Positions 13,401 through 23,806 of a stretch of 64,000 nt of DNA are shown here, in pieces (the first letter of the stretch is position 1; every line of letters starts with the position of its first letter). Under the pieces are notes generated by a model. The model did not search any database and had not been told where the DNA came from. It saw only the letters and a list, made by a program, of their open reading frames with translations. This DNA comes from Nematostella vectensis (Eukaryota > Cnidaria > Anthozoa > Actiniaria > Edwardsiidae). The stretch spans positions 13,703,453 through 13,767,452 of the forward strand of contig NC_064044.1 of the NCBI RefSeq assembly GCF_932526225.1. Reading direction: 5' to 3'. The translations under genes and the position numbers were made by a program.

Positions 13401-16400
13401 AATAACTACACAAGGGGAAGTGCATGAAGTTGGAAAAAGACAATCATTGAAAGTATTCTCAAACCCAACAGACGTCATCAATCTTTTGAAAGCAACCAAT
13501 CAGGTCTGTCTGAAAGGCAGTCTCTTTTTTTACTGGTATGGATGGATCCAGGTTGACACTAAATCCTCACCAGCCTTCTGTTTTTTAAGAGTGAACAGAC
13601 CTTTAAAGGGGCTTGCCACACCTTTCAAGTTTTAAATTTAGATTATGTCCGTGATATCAAAAGGTATTTAGGACTACAAAATGGTGTACCTGTCTGGTCC
13701 AGTGAACTGTACACATACGAACAATCAATTCCTCCACTCAGCAACATCTAAACAAAATGGGAAAGAGATTAAGTCAAATCTCATAAACTTGAAATTCATT
13801 TGAAAGCCAACCTACAGATAAGGGCTATACAAATACTATATATTTTCATAATCATATTAAAGCTTAAACCCAATCCCCTTAAAGACAAGTATTGTAATCT
13901 TGGGAAATCGCCTTGTGCTCTACCTCTTTTAAGTATTCCACATGATGTTTTGTTGCTGCAAAAATAAGTGTCTGTTCCGTTGGCTTGATGACGTTTTGTA
14001 GCAGATGCATCAGGGCAGCTATAAAAGCACATACACAAACCATATTAATTCACAGATCTGGCACATCAATCAAGCTGCACGAATAGCCAATCAGGAAAGA
14101 GATGATGTAATAAAGGCCAAGTGGTTCCACAAATGTCCCACAAAATGTTACACAAAGTTGGCAATCAACTGCAAAAAAATAGGTTTGAGAATTTTTTTTG
14201 TGAATTTGGCCCCCTTTTCTTTGACCTGCCACTTGTAGAGGGGGAACTCAAATTACAGAAAACCACATTAGAAGTTCACAATAATTACTTGCCTTGTTTG
14301 TCATCAGAGCGTACATGGAAAAATGCAAGCTGAAATAAGCATACTATTAGATACTAATGTAAAAGACTGAAACAATAGTCAGGACAACCCCAGTCGAGCT
14401 AGGGTACACAATCCTCCCTTTCTAAATCAAGGCTTGTAAAGTTGGGAGCAAAAATCCAAAACAAAATATGGACATAATAGATGATAATTTGTACCAACTT
14501 TCAGTCACAGATGCACCCTGTGCCTTGCATAAACGAGTCATAATTTATTTTGCTGGACGTCAATAAAGACTTTTTAATTCTTTCAATTCTGCATCAGCTT
14601 ACCAATTCTTATAGCTTTTGACTGACGACAAGCGCAAGCACAAGCACATAATTCTCTTCCTAGCTACTGTCACGGTGAAAATATCGATAAACACAAAGCC
14701 AGCAATTGAAGAAAGTTTGAAATGTTTTTTAGCTTTGAATCGTTGTTGATTTAGTGTGTATGTAAGTAGGTGCATTTATGACGTAAAACAGGTTAAGGGG
14801 TATGAATTTTTGTGCGATTTTGACACTGATTTTGGAGAGAGTGTGAGCATACAAAGAAAAGGAATTCTTAAATTGTTAGTGTGGCGCATGCCAGTGCTAT
14901 TCCCGGTCATACGATAAACCAATGTATAAACTCTCTATATAACGATATACACACAATGTGTTACAGTTTACCCTTTTGTATTTTAAAATCTTACTTTTAA
15001 ATTGCATAAAATGCTTTTGTTTATCTCCAAAATATTGTTATATAGAGTTTCTATACAACGATTTTTCCATTACAATGATGCAATTTTTCAATAGCTGGCC
15101 ATATCATTACATCAATCTTCTACTGTATAACTCCAGACTAAAGACATAATCACTTACCTTTAACTGCTCACTTAATTTGGTATCTACATCAAGTCTGACA
15201 AGCGCTGGGTCACATAGCCCTTGAAATAAATACAAGGCCATTAACTCATACACAGCACGCCCGTAGCCAGGGGGGGTTCGGAAGAACCACCCACTCGACT
15301 GAAAGGTCCGCCCTGATGAAGGAAGACTGAGTACCACTGCGAGCTAGGGCGAGCTTCCTTAGAGAAAAGGTATGCTAAATGGGTAAACGAGCACCCCCTC
15401 TCAAAATCTTGGCTACAAGCCTGCACCAGGGCTTTCTTCAGCAAGATATCTGGGTCTCTGAATATGCATATAACAGCGCACTGTTATAACCATTGTGTGC
15501 TCAAGGGATAGAACTCTGGATATTGCACAAGCGTAGAAGATTGACAGAATTTTGAATGTCCCATGGGAAACATCAAATAATGTGTTCCTGCTGTTTTTTA
15601 GGCTGAGGTCACAATGCAAATTTAAAACTTACAGTAAACTCATGTGTTTTTAGACCTTTTTTTGCCTACTTACCAGCTTTTGCAAAGTCTACAAGGAGTC
15701 TTGGCAGGGTGGCAGAAAACAGCAGTGTCTGTCTGCAAAAAGATAAAACAACAAAATGCAGTATTGAATTAAAGAAACAGTTCTTCATATAATCATCAGA
15801 GGTTGAGATTGTTTCACAAATACACTGAATTATTAAGTTATAGCATGGCACGAGGGGAATTTAGTGATTAAATGTCACCACAACTGAGGGAAGATTAGTT
15901 GAAGTCCCGACGCCCCAGGCGCATGCGAATTTTCGAAACAAACATAGTTGATTTACATAGCTGCTCTACATATCTACAGTTTGGTTCTTTGATGTCGTAA
16001 GTATGCATGCGTACAGAAATCAAAATCATAACACATGGATCTAGTCTAACGTTGTTTAGGTAACACGAAATCAAATATTCATGTCCTCTTGGCGCAGGGT
16101 CTATTCCTGTGCTAATCGGGAAGCTGCCTTCTATTTGTTTCTCTGGTGGAAACTAGAAGACATGCATCTTGGTTCTAAATTTCTCTCATGCACTGATGTA
16201 GAGGGACATTTAGAAGACAAAAGATTCTTTTGTCTTTTTCTTGATTTCCATCATCTTCAATACATGAGGAAAATTTAGAAACTAAATCTCCCTCATCATT
16301 AATGCATCATTAATCATTAAACCATCTATTGTTTTCGAGGGGAAGGGAATTTTGCTAGTAATCGTCCCTCAGAAAACAAAAGAATCTGAGGTGATCATGT

Positions 16401-19400
16401 TATTACAATGAAAGGCTTACAAAAGACCTTGTGCTTCACATTGAAAATTGTGTTGTGTTCTTTTCTTTTCTCTGTGTGGTATTACTAGAAAAACTATAGA
16501 AAAGCTGTAGAATAATTAAGTGGTCTGTGTAGATGTGGTGGAATCAGGGAAATAAATCAAGACCAGGTTGAAATAGTGGGTTCAAGACACTGTGAAAACA
16601 GGGTAATTTCTCTGATGCTTCAAGTGGTAGCCCTCTGTCAAAGTGAGTTTGAATATGCAATTTCATGACATTACATTCACAGTGTTTACTTAGCCCATTT
16701 ATATAACAGTACCTTGACTCAGGAAGCCTGTGGATAATCTCATGCAGCTGTTCTGCAAAACCCATCTCAAACAACCTGCAAACATCGGAAAAAATACTTT
16801 CTACAAAATGTATCCCGAAATATTTCCTTAAAACCTTATAATAAACATGCTCAAATTCCTTCGGTTTACATGCTGTTCCTCAAAATGGAACTGCCAAAAA
16901 GTAAGCAAAAGAATGAAAAGCAGAGCTGTCCTACAAACTAATAAGAGCTAGCCAATTAAAAAGTAATACTGCATCTTTTCCAATTGCCACCTTATCAAAC
17001 ATTGATTGAGGTATAACCACCTAAGATAAAAGGTCCATATTATGTTCAGAGAAACCTTCCTGTACTGCCAATTTTGTTGGTTTTTTAGATGAGTGAAAAA
17101 CTCCAAAAACGTTCTTCACGAATCAAGCCAGGTGGAGTACAACTTGTGAATACCCTTTGTTGCTAAGTGGACAAGTGACTTCTATATTTGGGGTTTTAAT
17201 GGGGAGCCTTAAAAAAGGCACCCCCAACACTCCTATGGGGTCCCAGCTTATGGGTCAGAGTAAAGCAGTTAAAGCCCAGACATATAACCCTGCATACCTG
17301 TCAGCCTCGTCAAACACCACATACTCCACAGATGACAGCTTTAATTCCATCTCCATGACAACATGCAGAAAGCGACCTGGTGTAGCGACGACACTGAAGC
17401 ATAAGAAAATTTGCATTTTTATTTAACACTGATTAATGACCCAAGTTAAATGTCATGTCAAGCACAGGCTCATCCATCCTCTTGATTGAGTTTTTTAAGT
17501 TTAGTGAGGGAAGTGATTCACAGGTTATGGCCATGCACGTTTCAGTCACATTATTTTTCAGATTTTATTCATACATAGGTTCATTCAAAGGAAATTCACA
17601 AGCTTTTCATGTTTAGAACTTGTGAACATGTCTGTTTATAACAGGCTTTGGCTGTGGTACTTATTTGAGCTTTCTCAGTGGTATCTGTCATCCATACCCT
17701 TTTGGGAGCATGTATTATGGATCAGGTGTGGGTTAATAATAGTCTATGATGTTACATAGTAGATAACTTACATATCGGGGTTGGTGTGGATGGCAGCAAA
17801 TTGTCCCTCTAAGCTAAAACCAAAACATATAGTAATTTATAGATTCCAGGCTTTTATACTGCATAGATTGTGTGGGGGATGTTTTTCCCCCTCTTTTTTA
17901 AAGAATTTTAGAATTCAGACACTGAAACTTGTTGAGACATGTTTCTAGTTACCTCGCATGTGATTGGTTGAAACAAACCTTCTATACTTATTTCTGGAGT
18001 TCACGGTTTTAATAGTTGCCTCTAATATCTAATTGAATCGGGGCACTAATACAAGCTACTGTAGGATACACAAAAAAGCAACAGAGATGGTACACGAAAT
18101 ATTCAGTACTTTACCAAATTGTGTTATATGTCAATTTACTGCAGTTTTCAATGTTATGTTGTTGTTTCCAACAACTAAATCTCCTGTGGCTTCCATCATT
18201 CAAAATCATTAAAGCATTTTTAATGGATAGCACTGAAATGGTTTCAAATCACAAGGTGCTGACCAATCAAAAACCACCAAATTTTATTCCATGAGTTTGA
18301 ATGACCAAAGCCAGAAAGTGGTCTAGGAGTTAGAAATAGGCAAAATCTTTGCCCTTCACATTCATAAATACCTGTCTCCTCCAAGAATCACAGATGATTT
18401 TAATCCAGTAAAGCGACCAAGCTGTCAACAAATAAGCACCACCATCACCACAAATGAGAACTCCTACAGTACATATCCACTAAGACATGGGCCATGGAAA
18501 CATCCACAAAGTTTGATCATACATAATGCAAACAGCATGCAGAAGAATGTGCTTGTGTTCCTTGGTTTATGTTGAGTGAAAGCACAAGGAGGTGGTTCTA
18601 TAAGCCCGTTAACATTGAACTGCTAGTGAGAACCAGACTTTATGGCTATTTTAATTCTAAAGTGTGATAATACTTCCACTGGCACTAATACAAAGTGTGT
18701 TAGCCAAATAGCATCATTGTTTTGATTGAAGACTTTAACCCATTGACTCCTGGCTTTTTTGGAGCTGAATTTAAAAAAAACAGACTGAAAACAGATACCT
18801 CCCCCCCTATTCTGAGTTTTATACAGCCCGTCAAAGTCAAACACAGCTGCACCTAGTCAGTGGTATCCAAGCTTTCCAACAGTGCTTTGCGGTCCCCACT
18901 TTTAATCCCTCGTCGTTGTGCTGAAGCCAGCACAAGTTGATGGTTGCTTGTATTTTTCATCCAAAATACAGCTATGAGCATATTAGGAGAGTATCTCAGG
19001 ACATCATGAAGTCTTTTGGGGCATAATTGAGTGCTTTGCTTATGGATATTTGCAAGCAAATGTGGATTCATGATGATTTTTTCTTGTTTGGCTTTGCCCG
19101 GATGAGAAAATAATTTTCTAATGAATCACCACAGCTCTCCTAAATGCTGTCTTTTCTGAAACCAAATTGATTCCAAAATTGTTTACACTGCTATTCTGGG
19201 TCTGTATGAGCTGGAATTGATTTGTTTGGCTTCGGGGTGAAAAGACTTATAAAAAACCATCTGACTTTGGGGAGAGGAGTGTTGACTGGCCCTCCCCTCG
19301 TGAATTTTCCCCTGGATCTCCCAGAATGCTTTGCAATACGTAAAGATATTTTCGTGGTTGTACAATCCTTCAAGGAATGGAGATTGTGTTTTGAGGCCAA

Positions 19401-22400
19401 GGAAATGTACCTGGAGGATCAGAATAAAGGTATCTATTTGTGTCTTGAGCTGTGTTTGCTGATCTCTCTCCCTTGTGTGGTATTTTGAGCGTTTTATTGA
19501 GAGGGGTGATTCTGCTTTTCTCTCCTTGTTCAATTTGAGATTTGTCAAAGAACCTGTGCTATTATTTGGCTTAAGAGTAGATGCAAACACCTTGGTTGGA
19601 TGCATATCTGTAAGACCATTTATCCCTTAGACTGATGCCTGAGTATCTTCATCTTGTTGTGTTTATTTTGAATTTATGAATTTTTTGGGTTGTGGGTACT
19701 TCCCAAAGCCGGTACAGGCCGGTTGAGGGGTCAATGTGTTAAGGCTATTTTGATTCTAAAGTGTGATGATACTACCATGTGCACTAATACAAAGTGTGTT
19801 AGCCAAATAGCATTCAACAATCACTTTGATTGGCATAAAGAACATACCGCATTTCTGATGTCCATTCAAGCATTTATTCGCTTGCTAGTTGGCTAGGGTA
19901 GTTTATGATATCATTCAGATAGTACATTTCTTACATTTTGATTGGTTTTAATTGCTTTATTTCACAGAAGTCAAGCTAGAATGTATCATGCTATAAACAA
20001 TCAATCTTACCTCTTTTATGAATTTCTGTGTTTGCAAGGCTAATTCACGAGTAGGGGAGAGGATAAGAGCCCTTATTCCAACCTGGAGAAAAAAGTAAAA
20101 ATCGTATATTGTTAAATGACAAAAGAAATAAAGAGAAACAACATGTACATGGTATACTATACCTTGGCTGTATGAGTCTGCAGTTTCTCAAACATTGGGA
20201 TCAGGAAAGCTGCAGTTTTTCCAGAACCTGAAACAGCAGCTATTTTAGAAATGTCTGTATTTCTCAAGATATGTATTTGCTAACTTCCATAGTAAACTCT
20301 AGGGTATTCTCTAGACCAAAAGCAAAAATAGACCATTATTTTTAAGTCCTTGAAACCCTAAATTATCAAAGAGATTCTCAGGGTATCCACTGTTTACTAA
20401 TAATTATCATCAACTTTGCAGGCAATGTTCAAACAAAAAAGAGAGTTCAATAGCTTAGTGATGCACAGGCATTGCTTTGGGGGGCATGGATTTAAACAAT
20501 AATTTCTAAAAAAAAATCCCAATGGTTATTTGTACTGTACTCTCATATGATTAAAATAATTCAAAATCTCTAGATGTATTATCAGATTGCAAAACGCACG
20601 TTTTTCCAGGGTTGTTTTTCCCCAAATTTTCTGCTAGTTGATACATGAACATGTTTGTATATTTTTACATTAAACTTGAAATATGGTCTTTAATAAACTG
20701 GTATGCATCACTCCTCACACCTTGTGTGTTGTTTATGTAGAACATACAATATAAACATTTTCTGTGCGAAGGATCGCAGAGACTAAGCACTGAATAGAAA
20801 TTTGATTTGGAAGTTTGCAACCATCACACTGATGTGTGATGTAGACAGTAGTGTGACAGTAGACTGAGCAAATGATAATAATTTGTAGATAAAATATTGT
20901 CTTAGACTTTACAATACACAAATATTTCACCTGTTCTTGCCATGGCAACCACATCTTTGCCATCCATGACAAGGGGTAGTGTCTAGAAAATAGAATAGAA
21001 TGTAAAATATATTTATTATGTTCCAGCCAAGGTACCTATAAGGGGAGGTGTTTAAAAATCAGTTTTATCTCTAAATAAAGCTCTTTTTTCAATGTGAGCA
21101 CAAATCCTCCAAAACAAGACAAGCTTTACAAGAGAATGTGGTCATTTTTTGCTACTTCCTTTCTAATGTACAGTCCCTCTCTTCATTTGGCTCTTTAAAA
21201 AATGCAACACGTTTAGGCTAGGCAATTATTTAGGGGGGGGGCACTCATTCATATTCATGTTCTTAGGGGAGGTGCTTGTTCGAGGGGGGGGGGGCATTTT
21301 TTAGCAAATATAGTATGCCAGTTCAGACTTATTGAGTAAGTATGCCCATTTAGAGGTGTTAAAAGATAAGTACATGCATAGCAGCGTTTGTTATGAATAC
21401 TTAATTTTATCTAGCACAAATGACAACATACCCTACAACTGGGACATAACCAGTAAGAAACAATAAAACCATAAAAGAATTGCCATCTTACAATGAAATA
21501 TAAGGTGATGGGAAATAAAAAGATGAATAGCATCATCTAGAGTAGATGAGTGAAAAGGATACCCCACTGTAGTCGTATATGTTTTATACATGCATGCCTT
21601 TTTACAATAACTAACAGACAGTACCTTTCTTTGTATAGGAGTAGGGACTTTGTAGCCTTTCTTCATTACTCCTTTAAACACAGGGAAGCTCAGCCCTGCA
21701 AGTAAAAATATAACTGAATATCTATAGTAGCTATGTACATATAACACGCATTAAATCTTTACAGGGTAAATATTAACAGGGTTGTATCCAGCATCTTTTG
21801 AAAGAGAGCCTAGCATACCCCTATCTGAAATAAGGTGAAACTTTGAGAACCCATGTATCATAACATACAGTGCTCCATCCAATAATTAATTAAATAAGTG
21901 TTAATAAAAACAAATCAAGGCTTCAAAAGCAGTGTAATTTTTGTGCATGTTTCTGTGAACATTCCCATGGCTTTTAGATACCAGGATTCGACAATTTATA
22001 TGCTACCCATGAAGCGCTGCAAGTTAACAAAAGTTGATTTTTAAGCAGGGCTTCCATTAAGTTTCAGAGTAGGCAGTGGAGATTAATAAGTAGGGGGTGG
22101 AAGTTATTTTTATTCTATTAGTTCGAATCAAACTTTTATATACTTTTTTTTTTAAATCTTGGAAAATTGTAACTGGTGGTTCCACCAGCTGCCTGGCTTA
22201 AATGAAACCCCTGCAAAGTGTAACAGTGTTAGATGTTTGTAAAACATGGCAAATGGGGAATTCATCAATTTTAGCTCACATTCATTTAAAATTTTGGAGT
22301 GGGTTTGGGTGCTTTCTTGGCTCACTCTCTGTCCACGCCTGTAACGAACCTTACCCAGAGATTGAAAACCTCCAGACTTCTTCTTTTTTTTGTTTTGCTG

Positions 22401-22775
22401 GGAGACAAGTTTTCTTGTATCAAGTTCATTGATTTCCTCCTCATTGTCAGACTCTACAACGTCCTTGACTTCATTTCCAACCTGTAAACAACAATAAAAC
22501 AATATCTACTATTACTATCAACCCAACAACTGCTACTATGGTTGAAAGTCAAAACATAATTCGATCCATCCATATTGTCTTTGTTGATGCAAATCCGTCA
22601 CATCACGTATCAATAGCAAGAATCTTACCTCCAAGAACTCTAGCGCCTCTTCATCTTCTTTGGAAGCCTTGCGTTTGGCAGATCGTCTTTCCTTTCGATG
22701 CTTGAATTTTGCCGGTTTGCTGTTTGTTTTCTTCGTCTGCTTCTTGCCAGAAAACTTGCTCGATTTTGGTTTCAT
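4408..22775 (-). CDS. DDX54: DDX54-type DEAD-box RNA helicase, 27 coding exons
   Basis: Nucleolar ATP-dependent RNA helicase of the DDX54/Dbp10 family, which acts in large-subunit rRNA processing. Exons read on the minus strand: 22775-22629, 22481-22355, 21695-21625, 20982-20931, 20227-20163, 20082-20011, 18421-18372, 17813-17772, 17393-17298, 16775-16713, 15732-15674, 15219-15158, 14329-14293, 14018-13924, 13747-13690, 13338-13271, 13046-12962, 12533-12475, 11778-11617, 11527-11349 (3' end uncertain), 9387-9326, 8976-8853, 8729-8669, 8367-8292, 7644-7543, 5026-4845, 4577-4408. Phases agree at every junction except between the 20th and 21st. Visible motifs: a Q-motif region ([11 protein letters not shown]), [30 protein letters not shown], a VTDVAARG-like segment and [11 protein letters not shown], then DDX54-type C-terminal blocks ([38 protein letters not shown]). 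The protein is about 800 residues, near the family length. A short block expected after HPLL was not found. Family assignment is firm; single exon ends could be off. Confidence 0.93.
5752..7218. repeat. 24-bp minisatellite, about 61 units
   Basis: A near-perfect tandem array of a 24-base unit (core TTGATCTGTCGGATAATA) fills most of the intron between the 25th and 26th DDX54 exons placed here. Since 24 is a multiple of three and the unit lacks stops in several frames, long artificial ORFs (460-520 codons of 8-residue repeats) run through it on both strands; they are not genes. Variant units with GACCTGTCGGATAAC recur at 6071, 6239, 6359, 6719 and 6887, spaced by multiples of 24, twice by 168. 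Confidence 0.97.
7219..7542. other. DDX54 intron sequence beside the minisatellite
   Basis: Ordinary AT-rich intron between the array and the exon ending at 7543. No gene or recognisable repeat was seen. Confidence 0.5.
10031..10345 (+). repeat. Dispersed repeat, copy 1
   Basis: This stretch resembles 16485-16640 over about 150 bases: both begin with CTAGAAA..ACTA.AGA.AAGCTGTA, share TGGTCTG.GTAG..GTGGT and GAGGTTGAAA-like blocks, and end near a block GCGTTAGCCCTTCGTCGG here. That last motif is one I associate with dispersed repeats in marine invertebrate genomes. It lies in a DDX54 intron directly before the 16-bp array. Confidence 0.5.
10350..11340. repeat. 16-bp minisatellite (GAGACTTACACATCAG), about 60 units
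   Basis: An imperfect tandem array of a 16-base unit, with variants carrying ATTAG for ATCAG or an extra GGG, fills the DDX54 intron just downstream of the exon ending at 11349. The array edge is within about 10 bases of that donor site. Confidence 0.95.
11751..11893. repeat. 80-bp tandem duplication including a splice acceptor
   Basis: Positions 11751-11818 recur at 11831-11893 (shared GTGCCACCTACCACAGGCAA). On the minus strand the downstream copy carries the acceptor and first codons of the DDX54 exon 11778-11617; the other copy is an intact-looking duplicate acceptor about 80 bases upstream in the intron. Confidence 0.8.
15254..15426. mobile_element. MITE, CCGTAGCCAGG family, copy 1
   Basis: The element starts with GCCCGTAGCCAGGG and ends with a degraded inverse (TCTTGGCTACAAGCCTGC), with internal blocks AAGGTCCGCCCTGATGAAGG and ATGGGTAAAC shared with the copies at 31.6 and 34.2 kb. 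It sits in a DDX54 intron, about 35 bases from the acceptor of exon 15219-15158. Confidence 0.75.
16485..16640 (+). repeat. Dispersed repeat, copy 2
   Basis: Diverged copy of the repeat at 10031-10345, in the DDX54 intron downstream of the exon ending at 16713. It has no coding potential of its own. Confidence 0.5.
18643..18730 (+). repeat. Left direct repeat beside TTAA element copy 1
   Basis: About 88 bases (with TTCTAAAGTGTGAT and AGTGTGTTAGCCAAATAGCA) recur, roughly 85-90% alike by eye, at 19742-19840 directly beyond the other end of the transposon. Copies 2 and 3 of the transposon lack such flanks. Confidence 0.75.
18735..19742 (-). mobile_element. TTAA-flanked DNA transposon (piggyBac/Kolobok-type), copy 1
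   Basis: A 1008-bp unit bounded by TTAA on both sides, with imperfect terminal inverted repeats (CCCATTGACTCCTGGC and, on the other strand, CACATTGACCCCTCAACC). TTAA targets are typical of piggyBac and Kolobok superfamilies. It carries a 140-codon minus-strand ORF (19605-19183) starting MHPTKV and a second ORF of 72 codons (19071-18853) starting [10 protein letters not shown]. Neither resembles a transposase I know. It lies in a DDX54 intron. Internally it is about 95% alike, by eye, to the copies at 44.2 and 58.7 kb. Confidence 0.85.
19742..19840 (+). repeat. Right direct repeat beside TTAA element copy 1
   Basis: Partner of the repeat at 18643-18730; starts at the right-hand TTAA of the transposon. 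Confidence 0.75.
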
Positions 22776-23806
22776 AATGATAAAAATACTAATTACTGGA
22801 AATTATACAATATATCGTTCTATGTCATACATTCAGTCACTTCTCATTACAATACTAAGATTTTAGCGGTATTTTTAGGCATATACTTGACAAACTTTTG
22901 TCCCACGTTGGTTTGTGTTGTCGGCCATCTTGAAACACGTGTTACAAGTTATACCCAGTACTCCGCATCCCTCTTAGCACAGGATTCCCAGAACAGGATT
23001 GTATTTCACCCTTCGCGAAAAATAACGGTCAATTATTTATCCCATTCTCTTTCTTGAATTGCTTTCATTGCCGCTATCTTTCTATCGATGTTTTTTGCAA
23101 GGCCTGGCCTCTGTTATAAAAAAAAATTTGTTTCTGGGAAGAGACCATGATCTCTTGGTATAGCCGTAACTGGGCCCCGAAATGATCCCAGGACACTTAG
23201 GAACTGAAACGATCCCCATAATCGACCCAATATATAAAGCAGGCCCGTACCCAGGATTTTTCTTGAGTGGGTGCGCAATACAAAAAGTGGACCGGGGGGA
23301 GGGGAGAGTTTTCTGATGAAATTCTGAACACCACCGAAAGAAAAAAAAAGGGATTTTCATGCCATTGCAGTTTCCCGACGGGACGTTTATTATCGGATTT
23401 GGCTAAAAACAAGATTGACATACTAGGGATACCTTATTCTTCTTTATTTTTGCGTGTCCCAAATTTCGCAAAAATTTTCTCAGCACTTTTTGCGAGTCTT
23501 TAATTTCGAGTCTAAAATTGTGTTTGGAAGAGACTTTAATTCGCAAATTTGAAATTCACGTGACTTTATTTTCTCTTTTTTTTTACAAAAAACAAAAACA
23601 AATGTAGGGTAACCAACAACTGAAACAGGCACGTCTCTTAGTCTTGCAGTAAAAGGTGCTTGTTTCTCAGCCATTATCGATACTTTCGTGACATATGTCC
23701 TTACGAGGATATCATAATAGAAACTACAATCTCTGTCATCAATCAGACCCGTACCCAGGATTTCTTGGGGGGGGGAGGGGTGGTGCAAAGTCCAAGAAAG
23801 TGGATA
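22776..23806. other. DDX54 upstream region with degraded repeats
   Basis: Past the DDX54 promoter, two partial repeats start with CCCGTACCCAGGATTT (about 23244 and 23750), a motif related to the ends of the CCGTAGCCAGG MITE family. The second is cut by the LINE that begins near 23807. No gene was found. Confidence 0.5.
22921..22941 (-). promoter_or_regulatory. YY1-like site and CACGTG E-box upstream of DDX54
   Basis: On the minus strand, about 150-165 bases before the DDX54 start codon, an E-box CACGTG (22936-22941) is followed within a few bases by CAAGATGGCC, a YY1-type core motif. CACGTG boxes and YY1-like motifs near the start are common in animal ribosome-biogenesis promoters. Function is inferred from motif and position only. 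Confidence 0.5.

Noticed and set aside
16081..16278. 65-codon ORF in a DDX54 intron
   Set aside because: No splice sites or similarity; probably a repeat with a small AAGACAAAAGA palindrome.
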